Source of the DNA: Bacteroidales bacterium
Lineage (GTDB): Bacteria > Bacteroidota > Bacteroidia > Bacteroidales > F082
Assembly: GCA_017477425.1 (NCBI GenBank)
Contig: JAFUVT010000033.1
Span: 248,001-312,000, forward strand
Length of the DNA: 64,000 nucleotides
Direction of reading: 5' to 3'
The notes under the pieces: generated by a model
The model's input: only the letters and a program-made list of their open reading frames with translations
Databases searched by the model: none
What the model was told of the DNA's origin: nothing
Translations under genes and position numbers: made by a program
In this document: positions 1 through 9,150 of the stretch, piece after piece
How the letters are laid out: the number at the start of each line of letters is the position of its first letter
Numbering within the stretch: position 1 is the stretch's first letter

Positions 1-178
1 TGGCAATCAGGCCGGGACCAATCTCTTGATCGTTGACTTCGGTGACTTCGAAACCTCCGTTGTTGGCGTCGTTGTAGGCCCAACCCGTGGTGCGCGAAGA
101 TTTCTTGGAGCAGGAAACGGTGAGCAGTCCTGCCAAAACGATGATGGCTAATGTTTTGAATCCTTGTTTTCTATACAT
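1..178 (-). CDS. gldJ: GldJ-like gliding/T9SS lipoprotein, N-terminal part
   Basis: Only the first 59 codons are in the window; the gene runs off the left edge. The start ATG is at 178-176. The product opens with basic residues, a hydrophobic stretch and a lipobox-like LTVSC, then a TGWAYND...NGGFE segment. I recognise that segment from GldJ/GldK lipoproteins, which carry a formylglycine-generating-enzyme-like domain and take part in type IX secretion and gliding. In Flavobacterium johnsoniae gldJ lies next to porU and porV, and here it diverges from porU, which supports GldJ over GldK. The catalytic-like domain is not visible, so the assignment rests on the N-terminus and context. Confidence 0.7.
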   Translation of the reverse strand, partial: MYRKQGFKTLAIIVLAGLLTVSCSKKSSRTTGWAYNDANNGGFEVTEVNDQEIGPGLIA

Positions 179-258
179 TGTCGTTCAAATTTGTTATCTA
201 ATAACTCAGTCGAAATAGATTTATTGTGTATGTATCAAGATTTTTCAAAAAAATCAGG

Positions 259-266
259 CAAATGTA
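259..266 (-). promoter_or_regulatory. -7 box for the gldJ-like gene
   Basis: Reads TACATTTG on the minus strand, a full match to the Bacteroidota -7 consensus TAnnTTTG, about 80 bp upstream of the start. I found no clear -33 TTG at the usual 19-21 bp. The rest of the 179-431 gap is AT-rich and holds nothing else I can name. Confidence 0.5.
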
Positions 267-431
267 CGGTCTTTTTTTCAATTATTCGCCATTTTTCAGA
301 AAAAAACTTTTTTCGAGCAAAAAAAAACTATTTGCAATAAAAAAGTTGTATTTTCGTTCCCTTTATGAAAGACTATTATTTGGTTTGCCAATAGTTTATA
401 ATTAATTGATTATCAATAAAAAAGAATTTTT

Positions 432-3400
432 ATGCACAATAGGATATTTTCATTTTTTGCAGTTTTGATGCAGCTTTCGGTGCTTCTTGTGCCGTGTTCT
501 TCATCGGGACAAACGACGCAAACTCATCCTCTCGTGCTGCAGTGGAATGGTGTACAACATTATCGAATGGCTGACGACACCGTATATTATATTGGTCTGG
601 AGGCTGGTGAGTATGAAACTCAGATGCCTGTCCTCCGTCAGTCATTCCCTATTTACGATGACGCCGTGAAGGTCAAGGTGGAATTGCTCAACGTGAAGAC
701 GGCTCCGCTCAGCAGCGAGGAGTTACTGATTGCTCAAGAATATCAGTTTTCCACGGATTTTCATTTGAACGCGATGCCCCTTCGCTCGCGCGACGAAGTG
801 TTGCTCTCCGTCAGAGTCATTCCTTTCCGCCAAAATGGAGGACTGTATGAGAAATTGCTTTCGGCGACCCTTTCTGTGACGTTGACTCCCGATTTCACGC
901 AACATAAAACCAATCCGACCTATGTGCATGAGTCGGCAATGGCTCATGGTAATTGGTACAAAATCGGATTGCCTGAGACGGGAGTCTACAAACTGACGGC
1001 CAGTGAATTGACCAATTTGGGCATCAACCTTTCTGGTCTCGACCCACGTCAAATCCGCATTTATCATAACGGAGGTGGCGTGCTGCCCGAGATGAATGAC
1101 GTGGAGCGTTACGACGATTTGGTGGAAATTCCCATTTATGTCAGTGGCGAGGCTGACGGCAAATTCGACAACAACGACTATATCTTGTTTTACGGTCGCG
1201 GTCCTGTAACCTGGACACTCGATACACTTAGAACGGCTTACACGCATAACCAAAACCCATACGACGACTATGCCTATGCCTTTGTGGTGACTGGCATCGG
1301 CGCAGGCAAACGCATCGGCGAGATGACGGCTCCTGAGTCGGCAACAGAGGCCGTCGTGACGGAGTTCCTCGACTATAAGGTACATGAAAAGGATGACTAT
1401 AATCTGTTTCGCGTCGGACGCACCTATTATGGCGATAAGATGAGCTTCAACGCTTCCGCGAATTTCGACTTCGACTTCGCCAATGTGGTGAAAACCAAGC
1501 CATGTTGGGTGAAGACGGGATTAGCGGGTCGCAATTTCACGCCAGCCTCTTTCGATGTGATGGTCGACAATGTGCAAAAGGCCACTTATAGCATCGCAAT
1601 AACGACTTCGGCCTCAGACAAGCCATTCGGCTATGAAGTTGGTGGCTGGGTGAATGCCAACCCGACCAGCGATGTTGTGCGCGTCACGTTGAGACACAAT
1701 GCCTCGGGTAGCGGTTCGACATCAGACGGATATGTGGACTATATCCTCGTCAACGCATGGCGTCAACTGAAATTCACGGGCGGCCAGCTGGCTTTTCGTA
1801 ACCCCGATATCGCTATTAATAATAAGGTATGCGAATACCGCCTTGCGAATGCTTCGCAACAAGTGCAGGTGTGGAACGTCACAAACCCGGTCGAGCCTTC
1901 CATCGTGAGGGGACAGCTTAGCGGTACGACGTTGAGCTTCAAGGTCGACGGTACCCTACAGAATGAGTTTGTAGCCTTTAATGGTAGCTCGTATTGCACG
2001 GCAAAGGCGTTCGGCCAAATCAGCAACCAGAACCTGCACGGCCTCCGCGACGTTGACTTTGTCATCCTAACCTACGAGGGCTTCACTTCAGCCGCCGAAC
2101 GCTTGAAAGCGCTCCACAACCGCATTGACCCCGATTTGAACATTTACATCACCACTCCCGAAATGGTCTACAACGAGTTCTCTTGTGGGGCCAAGGACGT
2201 TAGCGCTATCCGCGACTTTTGCCGGATGCTTTACCTTGATAGCAATGTGGGCCATAGAATCAAGTATTTGTTGCTTTTGGGCGACTGCTCATACGACTAC
2301 AAGAATCGTACGGAGATAGTTGATTTCGTGCCAGCCTACGAGACGGTGTCGTCGCTTGAAATGAGTTCCACCTACGTGACCGACGACTATTTTGGCTTCA
2401 TGGACGAAAACGAGGGTAACATTGCCGCATCAATTGCCGACATTGGCATTGGCCGTTTTGTGGTCTCTACCGAGGAGCAAGCCAACCAGATGGTGGACAA
2501 AATTGAACGCTATGTGACGAAAGACGAAACCACGATGCAGCCTTGGCGCAATACGGTCACCTTTTTCGCCGACGACGACATTTCGCACGGTTTTGTTGGC
2601 ACAGTCGAAGGGCTGGCGAATGTCGTGAAGGAAAATAGTGGCAATGCCGTGGTGGTCGACAAGATATATCTTGATGCCTACCCGCAAGTGAGTGCCCCAG
2701 GCGGCGAGGTGGCCCCTGAGGTGAATGCGGCCATCAACAGCCGAATGGAAAAAGGCACCTTGGTGCTCAACTATATCGGTCATGGTGGCGAGGTGCAGCT
2801 GGCAACAGAGAAAATCCTGCAACGGAAAGACGTCGACTCGTGGCGCAATGCACCGATGTATCCCCTGATGATTACGGGTACTTGTGAGTTCAGCCGCTAC
2901 GACGACCACTTGCGCACGGCCTTGGGCGAATATGCATTCCTCAACCCCTACGGGGGCATGATCGCCATGTTTACCACCTCGCGTGTGACCTATGGCCACG
3001 ATAACCAAACTTTTAATTTGGGTGTTTATAACAACCTGTTCCGTGTCGTAGGCGAGGATCATTACCGTTTAGGCGATGTTTACCGTATGGCCAAAACCAG
3101 TGGCAGCAAAGTGGAGAAACGCTACGTGTTCTTCGGTGACCCGGCCTTGCGTTTGGTTTATCCCAAATGGAAGGTGGAGACCTTGAGTATCAACGGGCGA
3201 TATCCTGGTTATGACTTGGATTCCATTCCACTTGCCGATACCACTTGGCAGACTTTCCCTGTCTATCACGATACCATCAGTGCCTTGCAACCTGTAGAAA
3301 TCGAAGGCGTCGTGAAGGACATGAATGGCGACGTGGCTTCCAACTTCAATGGCGTGGTGCACGTCATCGTTTACGACAAAGAAGCTGAGCTTACTACTTT

Positions 3401-4301
3401 GGGCTCTAGCGATGCGAATGGCATAAAAATTCCATACAAGCTTCGCAATAGCGTGATTTTCAATGGTAAGACCGAGGCCAAAAACGGTCATTTCTCGATT
3501 GACTTCGTCGTGCCGCGCGACATCTCCTATCGGTTCGGTCAAGGACTGATCAATTATTACGCCACCGATTACGACATCGACGCCAACGGAAGCTGCGACT
3601 CGTTCATCATCGGCGGATTTTATGACGATGCCGTTGAGGACCAAGAACCGCCCGAGGTGCGCCTCTTCATCGACGACACACTCTTCGTGAACGGCGGCAT
3701 CACGAGTGAGAACCCCATACTGCTGGCCTTTGTTGAGGACGAGAGCGGCATCAACACGACGGGTGCGGGTATAGGACACGATATCATGGCTACCTTGTCG
3801 GGCGGCACGCGCGCCTCCTATTGCCTCAACGACTACTTTGTTTCCGAACTGAGCGAGCCGGGCCGTGGCACCATCACATACAAGATGCTGAACCTGCCTG
3901 ATGGCGACTATACGCTTACCCTCAAGGTATGGGATATCTACAACAACTCGGGCACCGCCACCATCGACTTCACTGTCGTCAACAGCGGCGGGATGCACAT
4001 CGAGAATGCTTTCAATGCACCCAATCCCGTCACCGACGAGACGCATTTCGTTTTCGACCACAACCAAGTGGGCAATAACGTGAAGGTCGACATTTACATT
4101 TATGATATCATGGGACGTTGGGTGACCACGCTCTCTGAAACCATCACGGGCACTTCAACGCGCATCGCGCCCATCCGTTGGAACGGACGTGGCGCAGGCG
4201 GTGAGAGTTTACGTAACGGTGTATACGTCTACCGTATCATCGCCACCAACGACCAAGGCGAAACGGCAACCTTGGTGTCGAAGTTAATCCTTAGCAAATG
4301 A
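432..4301 (+). CDS. porU: Type IX secretion sortase PorU (C25 peptidase family), first copy
   Basis: PorU is the outer-membrane-associated cysteine protease/sortase that removes C-terminal signals from T9SS cargo and attaches it to the surface. The 1289-residue product has a signal peptide ending near SSGQT and a large N-terminal beta-rich region. Its gingipain-type C25 domain has the catalytic pair His784 (in IGHGGE) and Cys818 (in GTCEFSRYD). The C-terminal about 90 residues (NAPNPV...MGRWV...RWNGRGAGG) form a FlgD/CTD-like Ig fold. The length fits PorU (about 1100-1300). The stop overlaps the next start as ATGA, so the two sortases are translationally coupled. It diverges from gldJ as part of a T9SS cluster. 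Of the two copies this one looks closer to canonical PorU, but I cannot prove which is the active sortase. Confidence 0.88.
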   Translation: MHNRIFSFFAVLMQLSVLLVPCSSSGQTTQTHPLVLQWNGVQHYRMADDTVYYIGLEAGEYETQMPVLRQSFPIYDDAVKVKVELLNVKTAPLSSEELLIAQEYQFSTDFHLNAMPLRSRDEVLLSVRVIPFRQNGGLYEKLLSATLSVTLTPDFTQHKTNPTYVHESAMAHGNWYKIGLPETGVYKLTASELTNLGINLSGLDPRQIRIYHNGGGVLPEMNDVERYDDLVEIPIYVSGEADGKFDNNDYILFYGRGPVTWTLDTLRTAYTHNQNPYDDYAYAFVVTGIGAGKRIGEMTAPESATEAVVTEFLDYKVHEKDDYNLFRVGRTYYGDKMSFNASANFDFDFANVVKTKPCWVKTGLAGRNFTPASFDVMVDNVQKATYSIAITTSASDKPFGYEVGGWVNANPTSDVVRVTLRHNASGSGSTSDGYVDYILVNAWRQLKFTGGQLAFRNPDIAINNKVCEYRLANASQQVQVWNVTNPVEPSIVRGQLSGTTLSFKVDGTLQNEFVAFNGSSYCTAKAFGQISNQNLHGLRDVDFVILTYEGFTSAAERLKALHNRIDPDLNIYITTPEMVYNEFSCGAKDVSAIRDFCRMLYLDSNVGHRIKYLLLLGDCSYDYKNRTEIVDFVPAYETVSSLEMSSTYVTDDYFGFMDENEGNIAASIADIGIGRFVVSTEEQANQMVDKIERYVTKDETTMQPWRNTVTFFADDDISHGFVGTVEGLANVVKENSGNAVVVDKIYLDAYPQVSAPGGEVAPEVNAAINSRMEKGTLVLNYIGHGGEVQLATEKILQRKDVDSWRNAPMYPLMITGTCEFSRYDDHLRTALGEYAFLNPYGGMIAMFTTSRVTYGHDNQTFNLGVYNNLFRVVGEDHYRLGDVYRMAKTSGSKVEKRYVFFGDPALRLVYPKWKVETLSINGRYPGYDLDSIPLADTTWQTFPVYHDTISALQPVEIEGVVKDMNGDVASNFNGVVHVIVYDKEAELTTLGSSDANGIKIPYKLRNSVIFNGKTEAKNGHFSIDFVVPRDISYRFGQGLINYYATDYDIDANGSCDSFIIGGFYDDAVEDQEPPEVRLFIDDTLFVNGGITSENPILLAFVEDESGINTTGAGIGHDIMATLSGGTRASYCLNDYFVSELSEPGRGTITYKMLNLPDGDYTLTLKVWDIYNNSGTATIDFTVVNSGGMHIENAFNAPNPVTDETHFVFDHNQVGNNVKVDIYIYDIMGRWVTTLSETITGTSTRIAPIRWNGRGAGGESLRNGVYVYRIIATNDQGETATLVSKLILSK

Positions 4302-7300
4302 ATAAGTCTATGAAGCACAAGAATATAATGAAAGCTATTTTGGGGCTTGCCTCCATGCTCCTCGCAGGACAAGGCATGGCTCAAGACAACACCTATACCT
4401 CCGTGCTGAGCGAGCACACTTGGCATCGCTTGTCGGTGGCACAAGAGGGTGTCTACAAACTCGACTATGTCACCCTTGAAGCGATGGGCATTGATATGAC
4501 GGCGCTCAACCCCGACCAAATCCGGATTTTCGGCAACCCGTCGGGGGCCTTGCCTGAGAAAAATGAGGATCCGCGTTCTGACGACCTGACAGAGATGGCC
4601 GTTTATGTGACTGGTGCCGATGATGGCGTTTTCGACTTGCAGGATGTGGTCCTGTTTTACGGTCAAGAGCCGACACGATGGAAACTCATCGACTCCAACG
4701 CTGAGACCTATCGCAGAGAACGCAACTATTTCTCCGATTCCACCTTTTACTACCTCTGCGTCGATAGCGGCGTCGAGGGGCTGAGAGTGGGGGAGAAGGC
4801 CACGCTTCCCGTGGAGGGTACTACGACGGTCATCACCGATTTCCCCGACTTCGTTTGGCATGAGGCCGAGTTGATGAGCCCTTATTTTCAAGGCCAGAAC
4901 TGGCTTGGCGAGTGCCTCGACCAACCTGGCTCCTTGTTCCAGCTACCTATGGTCTTCCCCAACGTGGTGGCGAGCAAGCCTGCCTATATGAAATCGCAGG
5001 TCATGGGAAGAATCAAGGAAGTGTCGATGTATTATGATGCATGGGTGAACGACAACCATGTGGCCAACCATGCCGCTATCAGCAAATACGGTGATAATTA
5101 CTACGGCACCATGGCATCGCTCAATAAGCAAATCACTTTGGAGTCAGACACGGCCGAGTTCAAGTTGAGCTTCACGGCGTCAAAGTCGGCTTCGCTCTAT
5201 CTCGACTATGTGGAGATTTTAGCTTGGCGTCAATTGAAAAGGGTCGGGACGATGTTCCCCTTCCGCCTGATGCCGAGTCAGTTTGGCGATGATGTGAGTG
5301 CCATATGGGTGCAAAACACCGATGCCAACTATTGGTTGTGGGAAGTCACAAATCCGATGCGTCCAATGCTGCAAAACGGAGTCTTGAGTGGTGGAAATTT
5401 GGTGTTCGCCACCGACGAAAAGACGGAGAAACGCTATATGATGTTCAATCCCAGTGCCGCGCTTCCGGTGACGCATTGGACATCTATCGCCAACCAAAAC
5501 GTGCATGCCATTGCCGATGCAGATATGCTGATTCTCACGCCTGCCCTCTTCAAGGAACAGGCTCAGGCCTTGGCCGACTATCATGCTGAGCTCGACGGAA
5601 TGTTGTCGGTGGTGGTGGATGTCGACGAAATCTTCAACGAGTTTGGCACTGGCACGCCCGACCCGTCGGCCATACGCGACTTCGTCCGCATGGTGTATCG
5701 CCGAAGTGGTGGAAGGCTTCAATACTTGACCTTGTTTGGCCGTGCCTCAGCCGATTATCGTAATATAAAAGGCTATGGGAATAATTTCGTCCCCACCTAC
5801 GAGGCGCTGGCCAACCCACACCACGAGGTGTCGTTTTGCACCGACGACTTTTTTGGCATGATGGACGACGACGAAGGCTCCAACAGTGATGGTCGCGTGG
5901 ATATTGGCATCGGCCGATTACCCGTCACGACAGTCGAAGAGGCAGAGACCGTGTTGCGCAAGATTCGGCATTACAATGACCTTGCCCAAAGCCATGGAGC
6001 CTGGAAGTCAGACCTGCTATTGGTGTCGGACGACGACAATACTGACTATGTCAACCACAATGAGATGTATGCCAACATGTTTGACACCATCAACCATGCC
6101 TTGACATCGAAAAAGGTCTATGTGGGCGCCTATCCTAGAGTCAACACCTCAAGCGGAGTGACTGTTCCAGGGGCCAATGCCGACCTGGTGCAAGCCTTGG
6201 AAAAAGGTGCACTGATGATGCTCTATGTGGGGCATGGTGGCGTGCGAGGCTTGACGGGAGAATATGTGTTCACCAACTCCGATATTAATGCGCTCACCAA
6301 TTATGACCGCATGCCATTCGTCTATACCGCCACTTGCGAGTTCTCGAAATATGACAATCCGCTTTTGGTTTCGGCTGGCGAACAGATGTTCCTCAACCCC
6401 AACGGCGGCTCGGTGGCCATGTTCACCACTTGCCGTCCCACCTATGGCGGCAACAATGCCAAACACAGCAAAGCCTTTGTGAGCAACGTGTGTCAGCGAG
6501 GTGCCGACGATAAGCCCATGCGCTTCGGCGACATCGTGAGGCTCACCAAGAACGACCCGCTTAATTATTCCAGCATGGCTTCCTTATCCAACATCAATAT
6601 CAGGTTTGTGCTGCTCGGCGACCCTGCTTTGCGCTTCCCCGAGCCGATGGAGAAGATAGCGGTGGATAAGATCAATGGTGTTGTGGTCGATGATGCCAAC
6701 CAAAACGAGCTTCACGCAATGAGCATGGTCAGGGTGGAAGGGCTCGTCAATCGCGCCAGCGGCGTTTTCGATGCCAACTTCAACGGCAAGCTGTGGGTGA
6801 GGTTCTACGACAAGAAAAGCAAAGTGAAGGTGGAACGATATGGCGACGGTTCGAAAGACGTGTACTATCATAAGGACGTACTTTATCAAGGTCAAGCCAC
6901 AGTGACCGATGGTCGCTTCAGCGTCTCTTTCCAGGTGCCGAAAGAGATTATGCCCGAAAACGGGAAGGCGCGTTTCAGCTTCTATGCCTACGACTCCATC
7001 CGTGGCATCGATGCCATGGGTGGTTTCGACGACTTGACTTTGGGCGGTGTCGATCCCGCCGCCATAGCCGACGACGAAGGCCCGAAGATTGAGTTCTACT
7101 GGAACACGCCCGAGTTTGAAAACGGCCAGTCGGTGGAACGCTTCGGCGTGCTTTATGCCGACCTCTATGATGCACAAGGCATCTACCATTACGACTACAG
7201 CTTGGGCCGCGACATCATGCTGAGCAGCAACCACTCGATTTTTGACCGTCTCGTGCTGAACGACCGCTACGAACCTGCCATGAATGACTTCCGTAGGGGC

Positions 7301-7726
7301 CGTATCGCCATCCCACTCAACGAGCTCGACCCGGGCACCTACGAGTTTAGCCTCAAGGTTTGGGACACGCAGGACAACCCATCAGAGGCCTCGTTATGGT
7401 TTGTGGTCGACGACGACCTCTTCCTATCGCAGGTACGCAACTTCCCGAATCCTTTCGCCGACGAGACTTACATCACCATGACTCATGTGGGCGAGGATGC
7501 CAACTTTGACGTCAACATCGAGATTTTCGACCTGATGGGACGGCCCGTAACCCGTCTTTCGCAGAAAGTCTCCTCGATCAATGGTGTCATCGAGCCCATC
7601 CGTTGGAACGGCTGCAACGACTATGGAGTGCCCTTGCGTTCAGGCGTTTACCTCTATCGTCTCACGCTGACGGATGAGACTGGATTCTTCCGCACCGTCA
7701 GTCAACGCATGGTGATTTCACGATGA
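4298..7726 (+). CDS. Second PorU-type sortase (C25 peptidase family)
   Basis: A paralogue of the preceding gene, 1142 residues, starting inside its stop codon (ATGA). It has a signal peptide ending around GMAQD, the same order of N-terminal beta domain, C25 domain and Ig-like tail, and an intact catalytic pair: His646 in VGHGGV and Cys680 in TATCEFSKYD. The tail (NFPNPF...DLMGRPV...RWNGCNDYG) matches the first copy. Some Bacteroidota carry a second PorU-like protein annotated as PorU2, and this gene fits that description. Since both copies keep catalytic residues, they may serve different cargo classes or form a hetero-complex with the PorV just downstream; this is inference. Confidence 0.82.
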   Translation: MNKSMKHKNIMKAILGLASMLLAGQGMAQDNTYTSVLSEHTWHRLSVAQEGVYKLDYVTLEAMGIDMTALNPDQIRIFGNPSGALPEKNEDPRSDDLTEMAVYVTGADDGVFDLQDVVLFYGQEPTRWKLIDSNAETYRRERNYFSDSTFYYLCVDSGVEGLRVGEKATLPVEGTTTVITDFPDFVWHEAELMSPYFQGQNWLGECLDQPGSLFQLPMVFPNVVASKPAYMKSQVMGRIKEVSMYYDAWVNDNHVANHAAISKYGDNYYGTMASLNKQITLESDTAEFKLSFTASKSASLYLDYVEILAWRQLKRVGTMFPFRLMPSQFGDDVSAIWVQNTDANYWLWEVTNPMRPMLQNGVLSGGNLVFATDEKTEKRYMMFNPSAALPVTHWTSIANQNVHAIADADMLILTPALFKEQAQALADYHAELDGMLSVVVDVDEIFNEFGTGTPDPSAIRDFVRMVYRRSGGRLQYLTLFGRASADYRNIKGYGNNFVPTYEALANPHHEVSFCTDDFFGMMDDDEGSNSDGRVDIGIGRLPVTTVEEAETVLRKIRHYNDLAQSHGAWKSDLLLVSDDDNTDYVNHNEMYANMFDTINHALTSKKVYVGAYPRVNTSSGVTVPGANADLVQALEKGALMMLYVGHGGVRGLTGEYVFTNSDINALTNYDRMPFVYTATCEFSKYDNPLLVSAGEQMFLNPNGGSVAMFTTCRPTYGGNNAKHSKAFVSNVCQRGADDKPMRFGDIVRLTKNDPLNYSSMASLSNINIRFVLLGDPALRFPEPMEKIAVDKINGVVVDDANQNELHAMSMVRVEGLVNRASGVFDANFNGKLWVRFYDKKSKVKVERYGDGSKDVYYHKDVLYQGQATVTDGRFSVSFQVPKEIMPENGKARFSFYAYDSIRGIDAMGGFDDLTLGGVDPAAIADDEGPKIEFYWNTPEFENGQSVERFGVLYADLYDAQGIYHYDYSLGRDIMLSSNHSIFDRLVLNDRYEPAMNDFRRGRIAIPLNELDPGTYEFSLKVWDTQDNPSEASLWFVVDDDLFLSQVRNFPNPFADETYITMTHVGEDANFDVNIEIFDLMGRPVTRLSQKVSSINGVIEPIRWNGCNDYGVPLRSGVYLYRLTLTDETGFFRTVSQRMVISR

Positions 7727-7775
7727 TGAAAAATATTTTTTTCAATGGCATACAATAAGCAATTTGAATTATCGT

Positions 7776-7783
7776 TATTTTTG
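7776..7783 (+). promoter_or_regulatory. -7 box for porV
   Basis: TATTTTTG matches TAnnTTTG, 23 bp before the porV start, in the 80-bp gap after the second porU copy. It suggests porV can be transcribed apart from the sortases. No good -33 element is visible. Confidence 0.5.
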
Positions 7784-7806
7784 CAATTTCAAACACACAA
7801 TTTGAT

Positions 7807-9045
7807 ATGAAAGTTAGAAAACTCCTTGTGGCCGCCTTGCTTATGACTGCGGCTGTTTCTTACGGACAAAATTACATCGGTCAGGATTATGCCTCGCCTA
7901 ATGTCATTACCACGGCAGTCCCCTTTGTTTCCATTTCTCCCGATGCCCGTGGCGGATCGATGGGCGATTGTGGCGTAGCTACCTCACCAGATGTCTATTC
8001 CATGCATTACAATCCCGCCAAGTATGTCTATCTGGAGGATAAACTGAGTGTTGGCTTAGGCTATAGCCCATGGCTCCGTAATTTGGTTCCTGATATGAAC
8101 TTGGCGTATTTGGCTGGCGCTTACAAGATTGACGATCGTTCGGCAGTGGCTGCCACATTGCGCTACTTCAGCTGCGGTAAGATCGAGTTCCGAGACCAAT
8201 ACAACATCTTCCAAGGTGAGTATAGCCCTAACGAGTGGGCTATCGACGCCACCTATTCACGTATGCTCGGCGATTATCTCTCTGGAGCCGTGGCGGGTCG
8301 TTTCATTTATTCCGACTTGACACAGAACCAGTCTGACTATGGTCGTCCAGGTATTTCGGTGGCTGCCGACGTCTCGGTGTTCTACAAGCGCCCAGTGGAA
8401 TGGTTCAACGTGGATGCCGACTTCTCATGGGGTGCTGCCATTACGAATATTGGTAGCAAAATCAGCTACAATGGCTCGTCTGACCGTCGTGATTTCATCC
8501 CGACCACGCTACGTGCCGGCGCCGGCTTGAATCTCGAGCTTGATGAGTACAACTCCTTGGCGTTTACGTTCGACCTGACCAAACTTTTGGTGCCTACAAC
8601 GCCTGTCATTGAGAGAGACCCCGTCTCGGGTCAGCCTATCGTCAATGATGACGGAACCTATAAGATTCTCTATGGATACGACAACAACGTCTCCGTCGTG
8701 CAAGGCATGATTCAGTCGTTCTACGATGCACCTGGTCATGGCTACAACTCAGCGGGTGAGTTGGTTAATTACGGCAAGTTCTATGAGGAGCTGTGCGAGA
8801 TCAACGTGGGTGTAGGTGTCGAGTATTGGTACAATAACCTCTTCGCCGTGCGTGCTGGCTATTTCAACGAGACCGCTCTCAAGGGCAACCGTAAGTATGT
8901 CACCCTTGGCGCCGCTTTGAAGTACAACGTGTTTGGCCTGGATGTCTCTTACCTCATCCCTGTCAACACCGTTGCGGGCAGCAACCCCTTGGAGAACACC
9001 TTGCGCTTCAATTTGACCTACAATATGGGTGGCAAGAAAGGATAA
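7807..9045 (+). CDS. porV: Type IX secretion outer membrane protein PorV
   Basis: PorV (LptO) is a FadL-like outer-membrane beta-barrel. It shuttles cargo from the T9SS translocon to PorU and forms the attachment complex. The 412-residue product has a clear signal peptide (MKVRKLL...VSYGQ). It then has the family N-terminus with NVITTAVPF and PDARGGSMGD, where conserved DAR and GGSMGD-type motifs introduce the barrel, and it ends in an alternating beta strand (LRFNLTYNMGG). Position directly after the sortases matches the porU-porV order of other Bacteroidota. It is followed by a strong intrinsic terminator. Confidence 0.92.
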   Translation: MKVRKLLVAALLMTAAVSYGQNYIGQDYASPNVITTAVPFVSISPDARGGSMGDCGVATSPDVYSMHYNPAKYVYLEDKLSVGLGYSPWLRNLVPDMNLAYLAGAYKIDDRSAVAATLRYFSCGKIEFRDQYNIFQGEYSPNEWAIDATYSRMLGDYLSGAVAGRFIYSDLTQNQSDYGRPGISVAADVSVFYKRPVEWFNVDADFSWGAAITNIGSKISYNGSSDRRDFIPTTLRAGAGLNLELDEYNSLAFTFDLTKLLVPTTPVIERDPVSGQPIVNDDGTYKILYGYDNNVSVVQGMIQSFYDAPGHGYNSAGELVNYGKFYEELCEINVGVGVEYWYNNLFAVRAGYFNETALKGNRKYVTLGAALKYNVFGLDVSYLIPVNTVAGSNPLENTLRFNLTYNMGGKKG

Positions 9046-9076
9046 GCTTTTTTAATTTTACATGATTTTTGATTTG

Positions 9077-9103
9077 AAGCGACCTTTCGGGGTCGCTTTT
9101 TTG
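9077..9103 (+). terminator. Intrinsic terminator after porV
   Basis: A perfect 8-bp stem (AAGCGACC / GGTCGCTT), a 6-base loop and a run of six T. It ends the T9SS transcription unit and abuts the next promoter. Confidence 0.88.
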
Positions 9104-9132
9104 CTGAGTTTGAGTAAAAACCACTATTTTTG
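9100..9132 (+). promoter_or_regulatory. Promoter of the YihY-family gene
   Basis: TTTG at 9100-9103 and TATTTTTG at 9125-9132, with 21 bp between: a complete Bacteroidota promoter. Its -33 box overlaps the T-run of the porV terminator. Because the -7 box covers 9130, the TTG there cannot be the start codon, which sets the start at 9151. Confidence 0.75.
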
Positions 9133-9150
9133 CATGTTATTTCTTTCAAA

